DNA of 13,429 nucleotides from the NCBI GenBank assembly GCA_902766655.1, contig CACXEL010000333.1, positions 1 to 13,429 of the forward strand, given 5' to 3'. This document shows positions 1 through 7,648 of the stretch, one piece after another. This DNA is from an uncultured Lachnospiraceae bacterium (GTDB lineage: Bacteria; Bacillota; Clostridia; Lachnospirales; Lachnospiraceae). Below the pieces are notes generated by a model that saw only the letters and a list, made by a program, of their open reading frames with translations, ran no database searches and was not told the origin of the DNA. How positions within the stretch are numbered: position 1 is the stretch's first letter; every line of letters begins with the position of its first letter. The position numbers were made by a program, and so were the translations under genes.

Positions 1-2
1 CC

Positions 3-1019
3 GGGCGACTGGTCATCCGTCGGGAGGCGGACGTCTCCAACGGAGATTTCGATACCCTCCTCCTCCTCTTCGGAGGAGCCGGCACCGCCGTATGCCTGGT
101 GATGGCCCGCGGCCGGATCGGGGGCCCCGGCGAGATGGTCTTTGCCGCCCTGCTCCTTATGGCGACCATATTCCGCTACTACGGGGACGTCGAATACAGG
201 CTGAGCCTCCACTACCGGCGTTATTTTATCTACTATACGGTCCTCACGGCCGGATATCTTGCCGGATTTATCCTCTATCACTTTACGGGGATCTGGTATC
301 TGATTTTTATCTGCGGCGAGGTGCTGGCCCTTCTTTACCTGACTCTCACAGGCAGCGTCTTTGACAACTTCCTCGAGCGCAGCCGGTATTTCAGGAGGGT
401 AGTGCGGCGGGAGAGCTATCTGGTCGTGTCTTACCTCCTGACCAACCTGACCTTGAATGTGGACAGGCTTCTCCTGGCGGCTCTGATCGGCAATCTGGCG
501 GTGACCCAATACTATGTGACGTCGCTGATCGGCAAGACGCTGGTACTTCTGGTGGCGCCGGTCAACACGATCATCATCTCCTACCTGACCAAGCGGAATG
601 TCCGGCTGGACCGGAAGCAGTTCCTCAAGTACTCAGGTATCGGCTTTCTGGTGGCTCTGTTCTTTTTCGCCGCCGCTCAGGTGGGCACGCCCCTCTTTAT
701 CTGGCTCTTCTACAGGAACCTCTTTGATTCGGTGCGGAGCATCGTGACGGTGGTCAACCTGAGCCAGATCCTTGGCCTGTTGTCCACCTATCTGTTCATG
801 ATCGTTCTGACTTTCTCGGATGAGCGGTGGCAGTTCGGACTCCAGCTCATCCATCTGGGAGTGCTCCTGGTGCTCATTTTCAGTATTGGAAGGGGAAGCC
901 TCATGGGCTTTTCGACGGCCGTTCTGATTGCGAACGCGCTGAGGATCGGCGCCGTCATGCTCCTGGGCTTCATCAAGTCCGATCAGCTCATGCCGCCTCC
1001 GGAGAAAATGAAGACCTGA
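3..1019 (+). CDS. Wzx-like polysaccharide flippase, C-terminal part (5' partial)
   Basis: Membrane transporter of the MATE/MOP polysaccharide-export type, expected to move lipid-linked sugar units across the cytoplasmic membrane. The reading frame is open to the left edge, so the gene starts outside the window and only the last 338 residues are seen; family members usually have 400-500. An internal GTG-ATG at 99 has no convincing ribosome binding site and lies inside a hydrophobic segment, so it is not taken as the start. The protein is almost wholly made of hydrophobic helices separated by short basic loops (for example FRRVVRRES and LTKRNVRLDRKQ), and it has the polar helix NLTLNVDRLLLAALIG, a pattern common in this family where an NxxxxD-type helix precedes the VTQYYVTS-like segment. 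The downstream genes (CapK-like, ThDP enzyme, SDR, glycosyltransferase) support a surface-polysaccharide role. The substrate is unknown. No catalytic motif exists to confirm the family. Confidence 0.8.
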   Translation, partial: GRLVIRREADVSNGDFDTLLLLFGGAGTAVCLVMARGRIGGPGEMVFAALLLMATIFRYYGDVEYRLSLHYRRYFIYYTVLTAGYLAGFILYHFTGIWYLIFICGEVLALLYLTLTGSVFDNFLERSRYFRRVVRRESYLVVSYLLTNLTLNVDRLLLAALIGNLAVTQYYVTSLIGKTLVLLVAPVNTIIISYLTKRNVRLDRKQFLKYSGIGFLVALFFFAAAQVGTPLFIWLFYRNLFDSVRSIVTVVNLSQILGLLSTYLFMIVLTFSDERWQFGLQLIHLGVLLVLIFSIGRGSLMGFSTAVLIANALRIGAVMLLGFIKSDQLMPPPEKMKT

Positions 1020-1053
1020 GAAAAAGCAGCGATAACCTTCGCGGAAAGCCGGC

Positions 1054-1140
1054 AGACCGGTGCGGTCTTGGCCAGCTGCCTTCGCCGAAGTCAACATAAG
1101 CGCGCGGAATGCGCGCAACAGCCCGCCGGGACAGCCCGGC
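1054..1140 (+). other. Three tandem stem-loops between flippase and CapK-like gene
   Basis: The 138-nt spacer between the two genes carries three compact GC-rich inverted repeats: AGACCG (1054-1059) with CGGTCT (1063-1068), GCGCGC (1100-1105) with GCGCGC (1111-1116), and GCCGGG (1125-1130) with CCCGGC (1135-1140). Each is a perfect 6-bp stem with a 3-5 nt loop. None has a following T-run, so they do not look like intrinsic terminators. The last ends only a few bases before the GGGAGGA ribosome binding site of the next gene, so an effect on mRNA processing or translation is possible but only inferred. Confidence 0.5.
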
Positions 1141-1157
1141 TTCGGGAGGAAAATGAT

Positions 1158-2483
1158 ATGCAGTTTGGAGAAGTAGCCCGCCGGGCGGCTTTCAATGCCC
1201 TGGACCTTATGAAGGGCGGCCATCAGAACCAGGTCAAGGCCGTCAACAAGCGGGAGATCATGGAAGGCATCACGCCCGGGTACGAGGAGCGCCGGATCCG
1301 GTCCCTCATGGATTATGCCATCGGCCATTGCGATTTTTATAAGGAATATGCCGGCGCAAGGAGTCTTCAGGACCTGCCCGTCATGACCAAGATGGCCTAC
1401 AATGAGAACCGGGACAGGATTCTGAGCGATGAGTACAAGGATAAGGCTGACAGCCTCTACAGGCTCAGCACCAGCGGCTCCACCGGCGCCCCCTTCACCG
1501 TCCTCTGCGACGGGGAGAAGATGATCCGGGTCAACATGAATTTCATGTCCGTCATGGAGCTGAACGGCTTCCGGCTGGGCATGAAGCGCGGTGAGTTCCG
1601 GGTCTGGATCGAGGGCAAGAACAAGCGGTCCTGGTGGACGCTGACCAAGACCAACCTGGTCATGATCGACATTTCCAACATGGGAGATGAAGCCCTGGCC
1701 GGGATCTGCGAGACCATCAGGAAGAAACGGATCCAGGTCCTGGTCTGTTATTCGAGCGCGCTTACCGCTCTCGTAGATTATCTGGAGCGGACAGAATACG
1801 ACATAAGCGCCTGGGACGTCGAGATGATCTTCGCCATGGGTGAGGCGCTCACGGATGCCTGCTACGACAAGGTCAAGGAGATCTTCGGGTTCAATCCGGT
1901 CCGGTCTTACGGCAACAATGAGAACGGCTTCATGGCCTGCCAGATCGGGGACGACAAGGAAAAATACACCTGCGACCTCTACAACTTCTACTTCGAGATG
2001 CTGAAGCTGGATTCGGACGAGCCGGCTGCGGAGGGAGAGCTGGGCAGAATAGTGGTCACGGACTACTACAACAAGGCCTTCCCCATGCTGCGCTATGACA
2101 CGGGCGATACAGGCATCTACAGGAAGGTGGTCGACGAGAAGGGCCGGATCCACGGCTATTTCACTGAAATATACGGACGCCGCGGGTCCCTCATGTACAA
2201 TACCAAGGGCGAGCCGCTTTCGATCCACGTTTTTATGAACGTTCTGATCAACCTCGAGGGCGTTGTCCACCAGGCCAAGTGCATCCAGTGGACTAAGACG
2301 GGCTACGAGCTCTTCCTGAATGCCGACAGAGAAAAAATCAATGAAGCTGAGGTGGTGGGCCTCTATCGCCGGTATCTGGGTGAGGATGCGGACATCACTG
2401 TGACCTATGTGGATGAGATTCCCATCGAGGCCTCCGGCAAGCGGATGGTCTGCGAGAACAGATGCCCCGATTACGTGGGTTAA
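1158..2483 (+). CDS. CapK/PaaK-type adenylate-forming enzyme of polysaccharide cluster
   Basis: A 441-residue protein of the phenylacetate-CoA ligase-like (CapK/PaaK, also coenzyme F390 synthetase-like) branch of the ANL superfamily. Such enzymes activate a carboxylic acid with ATP as an acyl-adenylate. Visible motifs in order are the phosphate-binding STSGSTGAP at residues 104-112, YGNNENG at 251-257, YDTGD at 313-317 (ribose-binding Asp), GRRG at 340-343, and IPIEASGKRM near the end, whose Lys428 fits the C-terminal catalytic lysine. The start at 1158 is chosen because GGGAGGAAA lies just upstream; the frame is open further left but no better signal is seen there. It is followed 13 nt later by the ThDP-enzyme gene, in an operon with flippase and glycosyltransferase genes. 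CapK-like genes recur in capsule loci, but their acid substrate and acceptor are generally unknown. Modification of a sugar with an acyl or amino-acid group is an inference. Confidence 0.8.
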   Translation: MQFGEVARRAAFNALDLMKGGHQNQVKAVNKREIMEGITPGYEERRIRSLMDYAIGHCDFYKEYAGARSLQDLPVMTKMAYNENRDRILSDEYKDKADSLYRLSTSGSTGAPFTVLCDGEKMIRVNMNFMSVMELNGFRLGMKRGEFRVWIEGKNKRSWWTLTKTNLVMIDISNMGDEALAGICETIRKKRIQVLVCYSSALTALVDYLERTEYDISAWDVEMIFAMGEALTDACYDKVKEIFGFNPVRSYGNNENGFMACQIGDDKEKYTCDLYNFYFEMLKLDSDEPAAEGELGRIVVTDYYNKAFPMLRYDTGDTGIYRKVVDEKGRIHGYFTEIYGRRGSLMYNTKGEPLSIHVFMNVLINLEGVVHQAKCIQWTKTGYELFLNADREKINEAEVVGLYRRYLGEDADITVTYVDEIPIEASGKRMVCENRCPDYVG

Positions 2484-2496
2484 AAGGACGCCGAAA

Positions 2497-4350
2497 ATGA
2501 AGGTTTCTAATTTTATTGCCGAGACGATCGCCGATTTCGGAATCACCAATGTCTTCATGGTCACAGGCGGCGTGGCCATGCATATGGATGACTCTCTGGG
2601 TCACAGCCGCCGTCTCAAGGTCACTTACCACCATCATGAGCAGGCCTGCGCCATGGCGGCGGAGGCTTATGCCAGGATCGACAACCGCCCGGCCTGTGTC
2701 TGCGTGACGGCGGGTCCCGGTGCCACCAATGCCATCACGGGTGTGGTCTGCGCCTGGATGGAATCCCAGCCCATGCTGGTCCTCTCCGGCCAGGTCCGGA
2801 CCCAGATTTCGGTCCGCAGTACCGGCCTCAATCTCCGCACCATGGGTGTCCAGGAGTACGACGTGACTCCTGCCGCCTCCCATATGACCAAGTACGCCGT
2901 CCTCATCGAACGGAAGGAGGACGTGCGCTATCACCTGGAGAAGGCCCTCTATCTCATGATGGCCGGCCGTCGCGGTCCGGTCTGGCTGGACGTGCCTCTG
3001 GACATCCAGGCGGCCTCCATCGAACCGGAGCAGCTTCGCCCCTTCGACCCGGCTGCCGAGGGCTATGAGGACGCCCCCGCTCCCGTAGAAGGGTTTCCTG
3101 TCTGCCCGGTAAATGAAGACACCGCCTCTGCCATCCTTGCAAAGCTGAAAAATGCCGCCCGGCCCCTGATTTTTGCCGGCTTTGGCGTGCGTGCTTCCGG
3201 CGGGTGGGCTGATTTCATGAAGATGGTCCATACCCTCGGCGTTCCCGTCATCACCGGCATGTCAAGCGTGGATATCATGGCTGAGGACGATCCTTACTAT
3301 GCCGGCAGGAGCGGCATGACGGGCTCCCGACCGGGCAACTTCGCCCTTCAGAACTGCGACGTGCTCCTGTCCATAGGAAGCCGTCAGAGCATTCACCAGA
3401 CCGGCTTTGATTTCGCCACCTGGGCGAGAGGCGCTTACACGATCATCAATGATCTGGACGTCGAGGAGCTAAGAAAGCCCAACCTCCATGTGGATATGCC
3501 CGTTGTGGGTGATGCCAGGACTTTGTGCAGGCTGCTCACCGAGGCGGCCGGAGAGGGAGAGACCTGCCGCCGCGATGACTGGCTGGCAGCCATTGCCCGT
3601 TGGCGGGAGCGCTATCCCATTGTCCTGGACCGCATGAAGGCCCCCCAGGCGGACGGCCTGGGCAACACCTACCGCTTCTACGACGTCCTCTCGGACCTCC
3701 TCGGCCCGAATGACAACATCGTCGTGAGCTGCGGCACATCCCGGGTGGCGGGAAGCCAGACCTTCCGGATCAAGGAAGGCCAGCGCTTCGTCACCAATTC
3801 TTCCACAGCCTCCATGGGGTACGGCCTGCCTGCCGCCATCGGCGTCTCCAGGGCCGACGAATCCCGCACTGTGACCCTGGTCACAGGCGAAGGAAGCTTC
3901 ATGATGAACATGCAGGAAATGCAGACCATCGCGACGGGCCGCATGCCTGTCCGCATTTTCATGGTCTGTAACGGCGGCTATCATTCCATCCGTCAGACCC
4001 AGAACGCCTTCTTCGGCAAGCCCTTGATCGGTGTAGGCCCGGAGAGCGGGGACCTGGATTTCCCGGATCCGGCCAAAATCGCGGCCTGCTTCGGCTTCAG
4101 CTACAGCGAGAGCAGGTCTAACGAGACCATTGCCGAGGATATCGCCAGGGCCATGGAACTTCCGCTTCCGTCCCTGACTGCCGTCTACGTGACGACTGCC
4201 CAGAAGACAGAGCCCAAGACCGCGTCCAGAAAGCTGGAGGACGGGACCTTCGTGTCAGCCCCCATGGAAGATCTTGCCCCCTTCCTGCCCAGGGAAGAGC
4301 TGGCTGAGAATATGTTCATACCGCTGACGAAGGCCTCCCTGGACCAGTAA
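2497..4350 (+). CDS. Thiamine diphosphate-dependent acetolactate-synthase-like enzyme
   Basis: A 617-residue ThDP enzyme with the three-domain layout of acetohydroxyacid synthase: an N-terminal pyrimidine-binding domain (about 1-170) with the catalytic Glu48 in HHHEQACAMAAEAYAR, a central domain (about 205-345), and a C-terminal diphosphate-binding domain (about 390-560). The ThDP/Mg motif reads GEGSF at 464-468, with the distal Asn492 in CNGGY; the usual motif is GDG followed by N about 26 residues later, so the Asp is replaced by Glu. STASMGYGLPAAIG at 436-449 is also typical of the family. The start at 2497 is preceded by AAAAGGA. The position inside a polysaccharide operon, directly before an SDR gene, argues against valine/isoleucine synthesis and for a YerE-like role, adding a two-carbon unit from pyruvate to a nucleotide-linked keto-sugar. 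The family assignment is firm; the YerE-like role is inference. A C-terminal tail of about 50 residues exceeds many family members. Confidence 0.85.
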   Translation: MKVSNFIAETIADFGITNVFMVTGGVAMHMDDSLGHSRRLKVTYHHHEQACAMAAEAYARIDNRPACVCVTAGPGATNAITGVVCAWMESQPMLVLSGQVRTQISVRSTGLNLRTMGVQEYDVTPAASHMTKYAVLIERKEDVRYHLEKALYLMMAGRRGPVWLDVPLDIQAASIEPEQLRPFDPAAEGYEDAPAPVEGFPVCPVNEDTASAILAKLKNAARPLIFAGFGVRASGGWADFMKMVHTLGVPVITGMSSVDIMAEDDPYYAGRSGMTGSRPGNFALQNCDVLLSIGSRQSIHQTGFDFATWARGAYTIINDLDVEELRKPNLHVDMPVVGDARTLCRLLTEAAGEGETCRRDDWLAAIARWRERYPIVLDRMKAPQADGLGNTYRFYDVLSDLLGPNDNIVVSCGTSRVAGSQTFRIKEGQRFVTNSSTASMGYGLPAAIGVSRADESRTVTLVTGEGSFMMNMQEMQTIATGRMPVRIFMVCNGGYHSIRQTQNAFFGKPLIGVGPESGDLDFPDPAKIAACFGFSYSESRSNETIAEDIARAMELPLPSLTAVYVTTAQKTEPKTASRKLEDGTFVSAPMEDLAPFLPREELAENMFIPLTKASLDQ

Positions 4351-4376
4351 AGGCGACAGAATTAAGAGAGTATTGT

Positions 4377-5303
4377 ATGAAAAAAGTTTTTGTGACCGGC
4401 GCGACCGGTATGATCGGTCTCGCGCTGATTGACGAGTGCCTGAGACAGGGCGTCAGGGTGTATGCCCTGGTACGGGAGGATTCTCCCCGCGCCGGCAGGC
4501 TGCCGGACCACGACGGTCTGGTCCGGGTGAACGGAAGCCTAGATGACCTGGATAACTTGCCGGCCCTTGTGGGAGATACCTGTGACGTCTTCTTCCACCT
4601 GGCATGGGGGAACACAGGGGCAGCCCGCAATGCCAGCACGGAGCGGCAGGCAGCCAACATTTCCTGGACCCTGAAGGCCGTCCGGGCAGCGGCGGCGCTT
4701 GGCTGCAGCCGATTTGTCGGCGCCGGATCCCAGGCTGAATACGGTCCCAAGGACCTGCCCGTGATCCGGCCGGATACGCCCGCGGCTCCCAATACGCCCT
4801 ACGGAGCAGCCAAGCTGTCTGCCTGCCTCCTCTCTCATATGCTCGCGGATGAGATCGGGATCGAGTGGATCTGGCCGAGGATCTTCAGCATTTACGGGCC
4901 TTATGACAAGCCTTCCACTATGATAGCGAGTTCGGTCAGCAAAATGCTGGCCGGGGAAGGGGTTCATTTTTCACCTGCGACTCACCGCTGGGAGTATCTT
5001 TACAGCCGGGATGCCGGAAAGGCAATGTACCTTCTCGGCGAAAAGGGAGTTCCGGGGAAGATATACTGTCTGGGAAGCGGTCAGAGCAGGCCGCTCATCG
5101 AATTCATAGAGGAGATGGCGGAAGCCTGCGGGGCAGAGCTCAGCGGTGTCGGAGATATCCCTTACCCCAAGAACAGGCCTGTGAGGAACCTCTGTGCGGA
5201 CATAAGCAGCCTCTGTGAGGACACGGGCTTTCAGGTGGAAACGGATTTTTCGGAAGGCATCCGGGAGACCGCCGAGTTCATCAGGCGCCACGGCAAGGCG
5301 TGA
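4377..5303 (+). CDS. NAD(P)-dependent sugar epimerase/dehydratase (extended SDR)
   Basis: A 308-residue extended short-chain dehydrogenase/reductase that should act on a nucleotide-activated sugar. The N-terminal Rossmann fold starts with VTGATGMIG (residues 6-14, GxxGxxG). The catalytic triad is visible as Ser118 (GAGSQAEYG), Tyr142 and Lys146 (YGAAKLSA). WPRIFSIYGPYD (166-177) and the late EYLYSRDAGKAM segment (206-217) match the substrate-binding half of this family. The start has AAGAGAG about 8 nt upstream. It follows the ThDP-enzyme gene by 26 nt and precedes the glycosyltransferase by 12 nt, so it is surely co-transcribed. It could be a C4 reductase or an epimerase; beside an acetolactate-synthase-like enzyme a YerF-like reductase of the newly added branch is an attractive guess. 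The sequence alone does not fix the sugar or the direction of the reaction. Confidence 0.85.
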   Translation: MKKVFVTGATGMIGLALIDECLRQGVRVYALVREDSPRAGRLPDHDGLVRVNGSLDDLDNLPALVGDTCDVFFHLAWGNTGAARNASTERQAANISWTLKAVRAAAALGCSRFVGAGSQAEYGPKDLPVIRPDTPAAPNTPYGAAKLSACLLSHMLADEIGIEWIWPRIFSIYGPYDKPSTMIASSVSKMLAGEGVHFSPATHRWEYLYSRDAGKAMYLLGEKGVPGKIYCLGSGQSRPLIEFIEEMAEACGAELSGVGDIPYPKNRPVRNLCADISSLCEDTGFQVETDFSEGIRETAEFIRRHGKA

Positions 5304-5315
5304 GGAGATAGAAGC

Positions 5316-6353
5316 ATGGGAAAAAAGGTTATATCCGTAGTGGTACCCACTTACAACGAGGAGATGAACGTGCGGCCGCTTGCCGAGACGGTCATCAGGA
5401 TCATCACTGAGGAGCTTCCCCAGTACGACTATGAGATGATCTTCATAGACAACCGGTCCAAGGACAATACCCGCGTGGAACTGCGCAAGCTCTGCGAGGA
5501 GAATCCCAGGATCAAGGCCATTTTCAATGCCAGGAACTTCGGCCAGATGCGGTCGCCGGTCCACGGCTTCAAGCAGGCGACCGGAGACTGCGTGGTGCGT
5601 CTCAACGCTGACTTCCAGGATCCGCCGGAGCTCATCCCCGAGCTGGTCCACAGGTGGGAGGCCGGCCACAAGATCGTCCTGGCCATCAAGAAGAAGACGG
5701 AAGAGGGTGCCATCATGGCCTTCGCCCGCCGTCAGTACTACAAGATTCTTCGGAAAATCACGGACATTGGCCATATCGAGAATTTCACCGGCTTCGGGCT
5801 CTACGACCAGGCCTTCGTGCACGTCGTTCGGCAGATCCATGACCCCATGCCCTATTTTCGCGGCATGGTGGCGGAATTCGGATTCGAGTATGATACCGTC
5901 CTCTATGAGCGGCCCAACCGCCGGGCCGGCAAGAGCTCGAACAACTTCTACAGGCTCTACGATGTGGCCATGGTAGGCATCACTTCTTATTCCAAGGTCA
6001 TGATGCGGTTGGCCACCTTCGCGGGCTGTATCATCGGCTTCCTGAGCTTCGTCGCCGCTCTGGTCTACTTCATCCTGAAGCTGATCCATTGGGACTGGTT
6101 CCGGGCCGGCATCGCCCCTCTGGTCATCGGCGTCTTCTTCCTGGGAGGCGTGGAGCTCTTCTTCATCGGCCTTCTCGGAGAATACATTCTGTCCATCAAC
6201 ACCCGGGTCCTGGACAGGCCCCTGGTCGTGGAGGAGGAACGCCTCAACTTTGAGCCTGACGCCCTGAAGAAGGAAGAGGAGGAGGAAGGCATCACCGATG
6301 AGGAGCCGGTCGTCTCTTACGTGGACCCCCCGGAGAAGCCCCAAAAAGATTAA
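5316..6353 (+). CDS. Family 2 glycosyltransferase, GtrB/DPM type with two membrane helices
   Basis: A 345-residue family 2 glycosyltransferase. Residues 5-120 carry the GT-A fold with VVVPTYNEEMNVRPL at the start, IDNRSKD at 44-50 (usually DDxSxD in this group), NARNFGQMRSPVHGF at 71-85 and NADFQDPPE at 97-105, equivalent to the DADLQDPPE metal-binding stretch. RRAGKSSNNFYRL at 202-213 corresponds to the conserved RxxGxSK/Y region. Two strongly hydrophobic helices follow at about 234-256 and 265-290, and then an acidic cytoplasmic tail with a five-Glu run. This layout is that of GtrB, ArnC and dolichyl-phosphate-mannose synthase-like enzymes, which load a sugar from a nucleotide donor onto undecaprenyl phosphate at the inner membrane face. 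GAGGAGATA precedes the ATG. Last gene of the operon. The donor sugar is unknown; the acidic tail is unusual and probably lineage-specific. Confidence 0.88.
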   Translation: MGKKVISVVVPTYNEEMNVRPLAETVIRIITEELPQYDYEMIFIDNRSKDNTRVELRKLCEENPRIKAIFNARNFGQMRSPVHGFKQATGDCVVRLNADFQDPPELIPELVHRWEAGHKIVLAIKKKTEEGAIMAFARRQYYKILRKITDIGHIENFTGFGLYDQAFVHVVRQIHDPMPYFRGMVAEFGFEYDTVLYERPNRRAGKSSNNFYRLYDVAMVGITSYSKVMMRLATFAGCIIGFLSFVAALVYFILKLIHWDWFRAGIAPLVIGVFFLGGVELFFIGLLGEYILSINTRVLDRPLVVEEERLNFEPDALKKEEEEEGITDEEPVVSYVDPPEKPQKD

Positions 6354-6364
6354 AGCAGTGAATA

Positions 6365-6409
6365 GCGACGCCGGGTCAGAGCTTTGACGAGCTCCTGGCC
6401 CGGCGTTGC
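6365..6409 (+). terminator. Large GC-rich hairpin ending the polysaccharide operon
   Basis: Starting 12 nt after the glycosyltransferase stop, ACGCCGGG (6368-6375) pairs with CCCGGCGT (6399-6406). The stem continues outward by three pairs (one G-T) and inward through AGAGCT/GAGCTC-type pairing, for roughly 18-20 bp with small interruptions. There is no T-run after it, so it is either a Rho-independent terminator with a weak tail or a 3'-end stabilising hairpin. Confidence 0.5.
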
Positions 6410-6422
6410 CGCTTCAAGGGAA

Positions 6423-6467
6423 ATGCATACATCTGCATGTGTTCAGCACAGCTGAATGATAGTCATT
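6423..6467. promoter_or_regulatory. Cluster of three short inverted repeats upstream of SGNH hydrolase
   Basis: Three perfect small dyads follow each other closely: ATGCA (6423-6427) with TGCAT (6434-6438), TTCAGC (6442-6447) with GCTGAA (6451-6456), and AATGA (6455-6459) with TCATT (6463-6467). They lie about 150 nt before the SGNH gene. They could be operator half-sites or chance. No convincing -35/-10 pair was found between 6410 and 6600; TTTGACA near 6529 lacks a matching -10. Confidence 0.25.
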
Positions 6468-6612
6468 AGGCAAACAGATCATACCCACATTGAGCAAATG
6501 CTGGTCTGTCCGGTGAGCGGCCACGCCGTTTGACACCTAAGGAAAGGGCAGCAAGGGGACCGCCCCTGGTCAAGGGGGATTTGTCTGATTATTCAATTCG
6601 GAGGAGACAGCA

Positions 6613-7344
6613 ATGGATACTTACAACGGTAATGTCCTCTATGGCAAAAAATGGACAGTATGCGGTGACAGCTTTACGGAAGGCGTGTCCGGCAACACCT
6701 TTACGGAAGGCCGCTTTGCCGGCTGCAATAAAGCCTATCCCTACTTTATTGCCGAGCGCAACAATATGGAGATCGTCAAATTCTTCAGGGGCGGCCGTTC
6801 GCTGGCCTTCCCGGAGGATGCCGGCTTCCATAACAGCCTCACCGAGCCCGGCGCTGACTGCTATTACCAGAATATTCCGGAGGACACGGATTACATCACG
6901 ATTTATCTCGGTATCAACGATTCTCACCATGAGCACGGAAAAGGCGGCGACGGGGAGGACCCGACCGGTGTGATTCCGCTGGGGACCATCGACGACGAGA
7001 CCACGGCTACATACTACGGGGCCTGGAATGTGGTGCTCAGGTGGCTGATCGTGAACAGACCCTTCGCCCATATCGGCATCATTGTATCGAACGGCTGTGA
7101 CAGGCCTGCCTACAGGACGGCCCAGATCGAGGTGGCCACCAGGTTCGGCATTCCCTATATCGACCTTAACGGTGATCGGTTCACCCCGGTCATGATCCGG
7201 TCCCAGAATCCGGACATCTCCGAGGAGGTCAAGCAGATCGTAAAGCGCAAGCAGGCCGTGAATTACCCGTCCAACACGCATCCCAACGACATGGCTCATG
7301 AGTATGAGTCCTACTTTATTGAGAATTTCCTGAGGTCCATCTGA
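6613..7344 (+). CDS. SGNH/GDSL-type hydrolase, catalytic Asp missing
   Basis: A 243-residue cytoplasmic protein (no signal peptide) of the SGNH hydrolase superfamily, whose members are esterases, lipases or carbohydrate deacetylases. Block I is CGDSFTEG with nucleophile Ser20, block II Gly is likely in FRGGRS (59-63), block III is LGINDSHHE with Asn102, and block V is THPNDMAHEYESYF with His223. The usual Asp three residues before that His is Ser220 (PSNTH instead of xDGTH), so the acid of the triad is lost and a Ser-His dyad or another acid must serve. FTEG is repeated at 21-24 and 30-33. The start is clear: GGAGGAGA lies 6-12 nt upstream. It stands alone between the polysaccharide operon and the flavin reductase; a role in trimming acyl groups from surface sugars is possible but not shown. 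Confidence 0.82.
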   Translation: MDTYNGNVLYGKKWTVCGDSFTEGVSGNTFTEGRFAGCNKAYPYFIAERNNMEIVKFFRGGRSLAFPEDAGFHNSLTEPGADCYYQNIPEDTDYITIYLGINDSHHEHGKGGDGEDPTGVIPLGTIDDETTATYYGAWNVVLRWLIVNRPFAHIGIIVSNGCDRPAYRTAQIEVATRFGIPYIDLNGDRFTPVMIRSQNPDISEEVKQIVKRKQAVNYPSNTHPNDMAHEYESYFIENFLRSI

Positions 7345-7549
7345 TTATCATTATCGGTAGAAGTCCCGAATGACTGCCAGGGAAATGAATCCCGAAAGCC
7401 GAGTGTCTGACTGGACGTTTTATTGCCTTTGTGTGATGATAAGCCAAGGTCTTAAATCGGCAGGAAGATGGAAAGACTATCAAAATGAGCAAAAGGATAA
7501 ATATATTGAAGCAATAGACCGACAATAATTGCCATATCATATAATAATC
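7345..7549. other. Non-coding, AT-rich stretch after the SGNH gene
   Basis: No credible gene is seen on either strand. The minus strand is open for more than 400 nt across this part and the next, but the translation has no recognisable motif, is rich in Cys, Ile and Tyr from AT-rich DNA, and starts without a ribosome binding site. The base composition falls well below that of the flanking genes from about 7430. Confidence 0.5.
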
Positions 7550-7568
7550 AGGCACATTCGCCTTTTTT
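7550..7568 (+). terminator. Weak intrinsic terminator-like site
   Basis: AGGC (7550-7553) pairs with GCCT (7560-7563) around a 6-nt loop, and six T follow (7563-7568). The 4-bp stem is short, but the T-run is good and the site lies between the SGNH gene and the promoter at 7571. Confidence 0.35.
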
Positions 7569-7570
7569 GT

Positions 7571-7599
7571 TTGACAAATCTGTATATTTCTGACACAAT
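7571..7599 (+). promoter_or_regulatory. Sigma-A promoter for the flavin reductase gene
   Basis: A perfect -35 hexamer TTGACA (7571-7576) is followed after 17 nt by CACAAT (7594-7599), a 4-of-6 match to the -10 consensus, in AT-rich DNA. Transcription would start near 7606 and give a leader of about 290 nt before the reductase ATG. Confidence 0.55.
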
Positions 7600-7648
7600 A
7601 TAGATGGATTGTTTGTGCGGAATGCATATTTTTACGGATGTAAGTTAA

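Noticed and set aside
633..2579. Very long open frame on the minus strand (648 codons)
   Set aside because: It lies opposite the flippase and CapK-like genes, is a codon-bias mirror of them, has no motifs or ribosome binding site, and reads as His/Asp/Leu-rich nonsense.
4971..6344. Long minus-strand open frame opposite the glycosyltransferase
   Set aside because: The plus-strand gene has clear family motifs; the opposite frame has none and no start signal.
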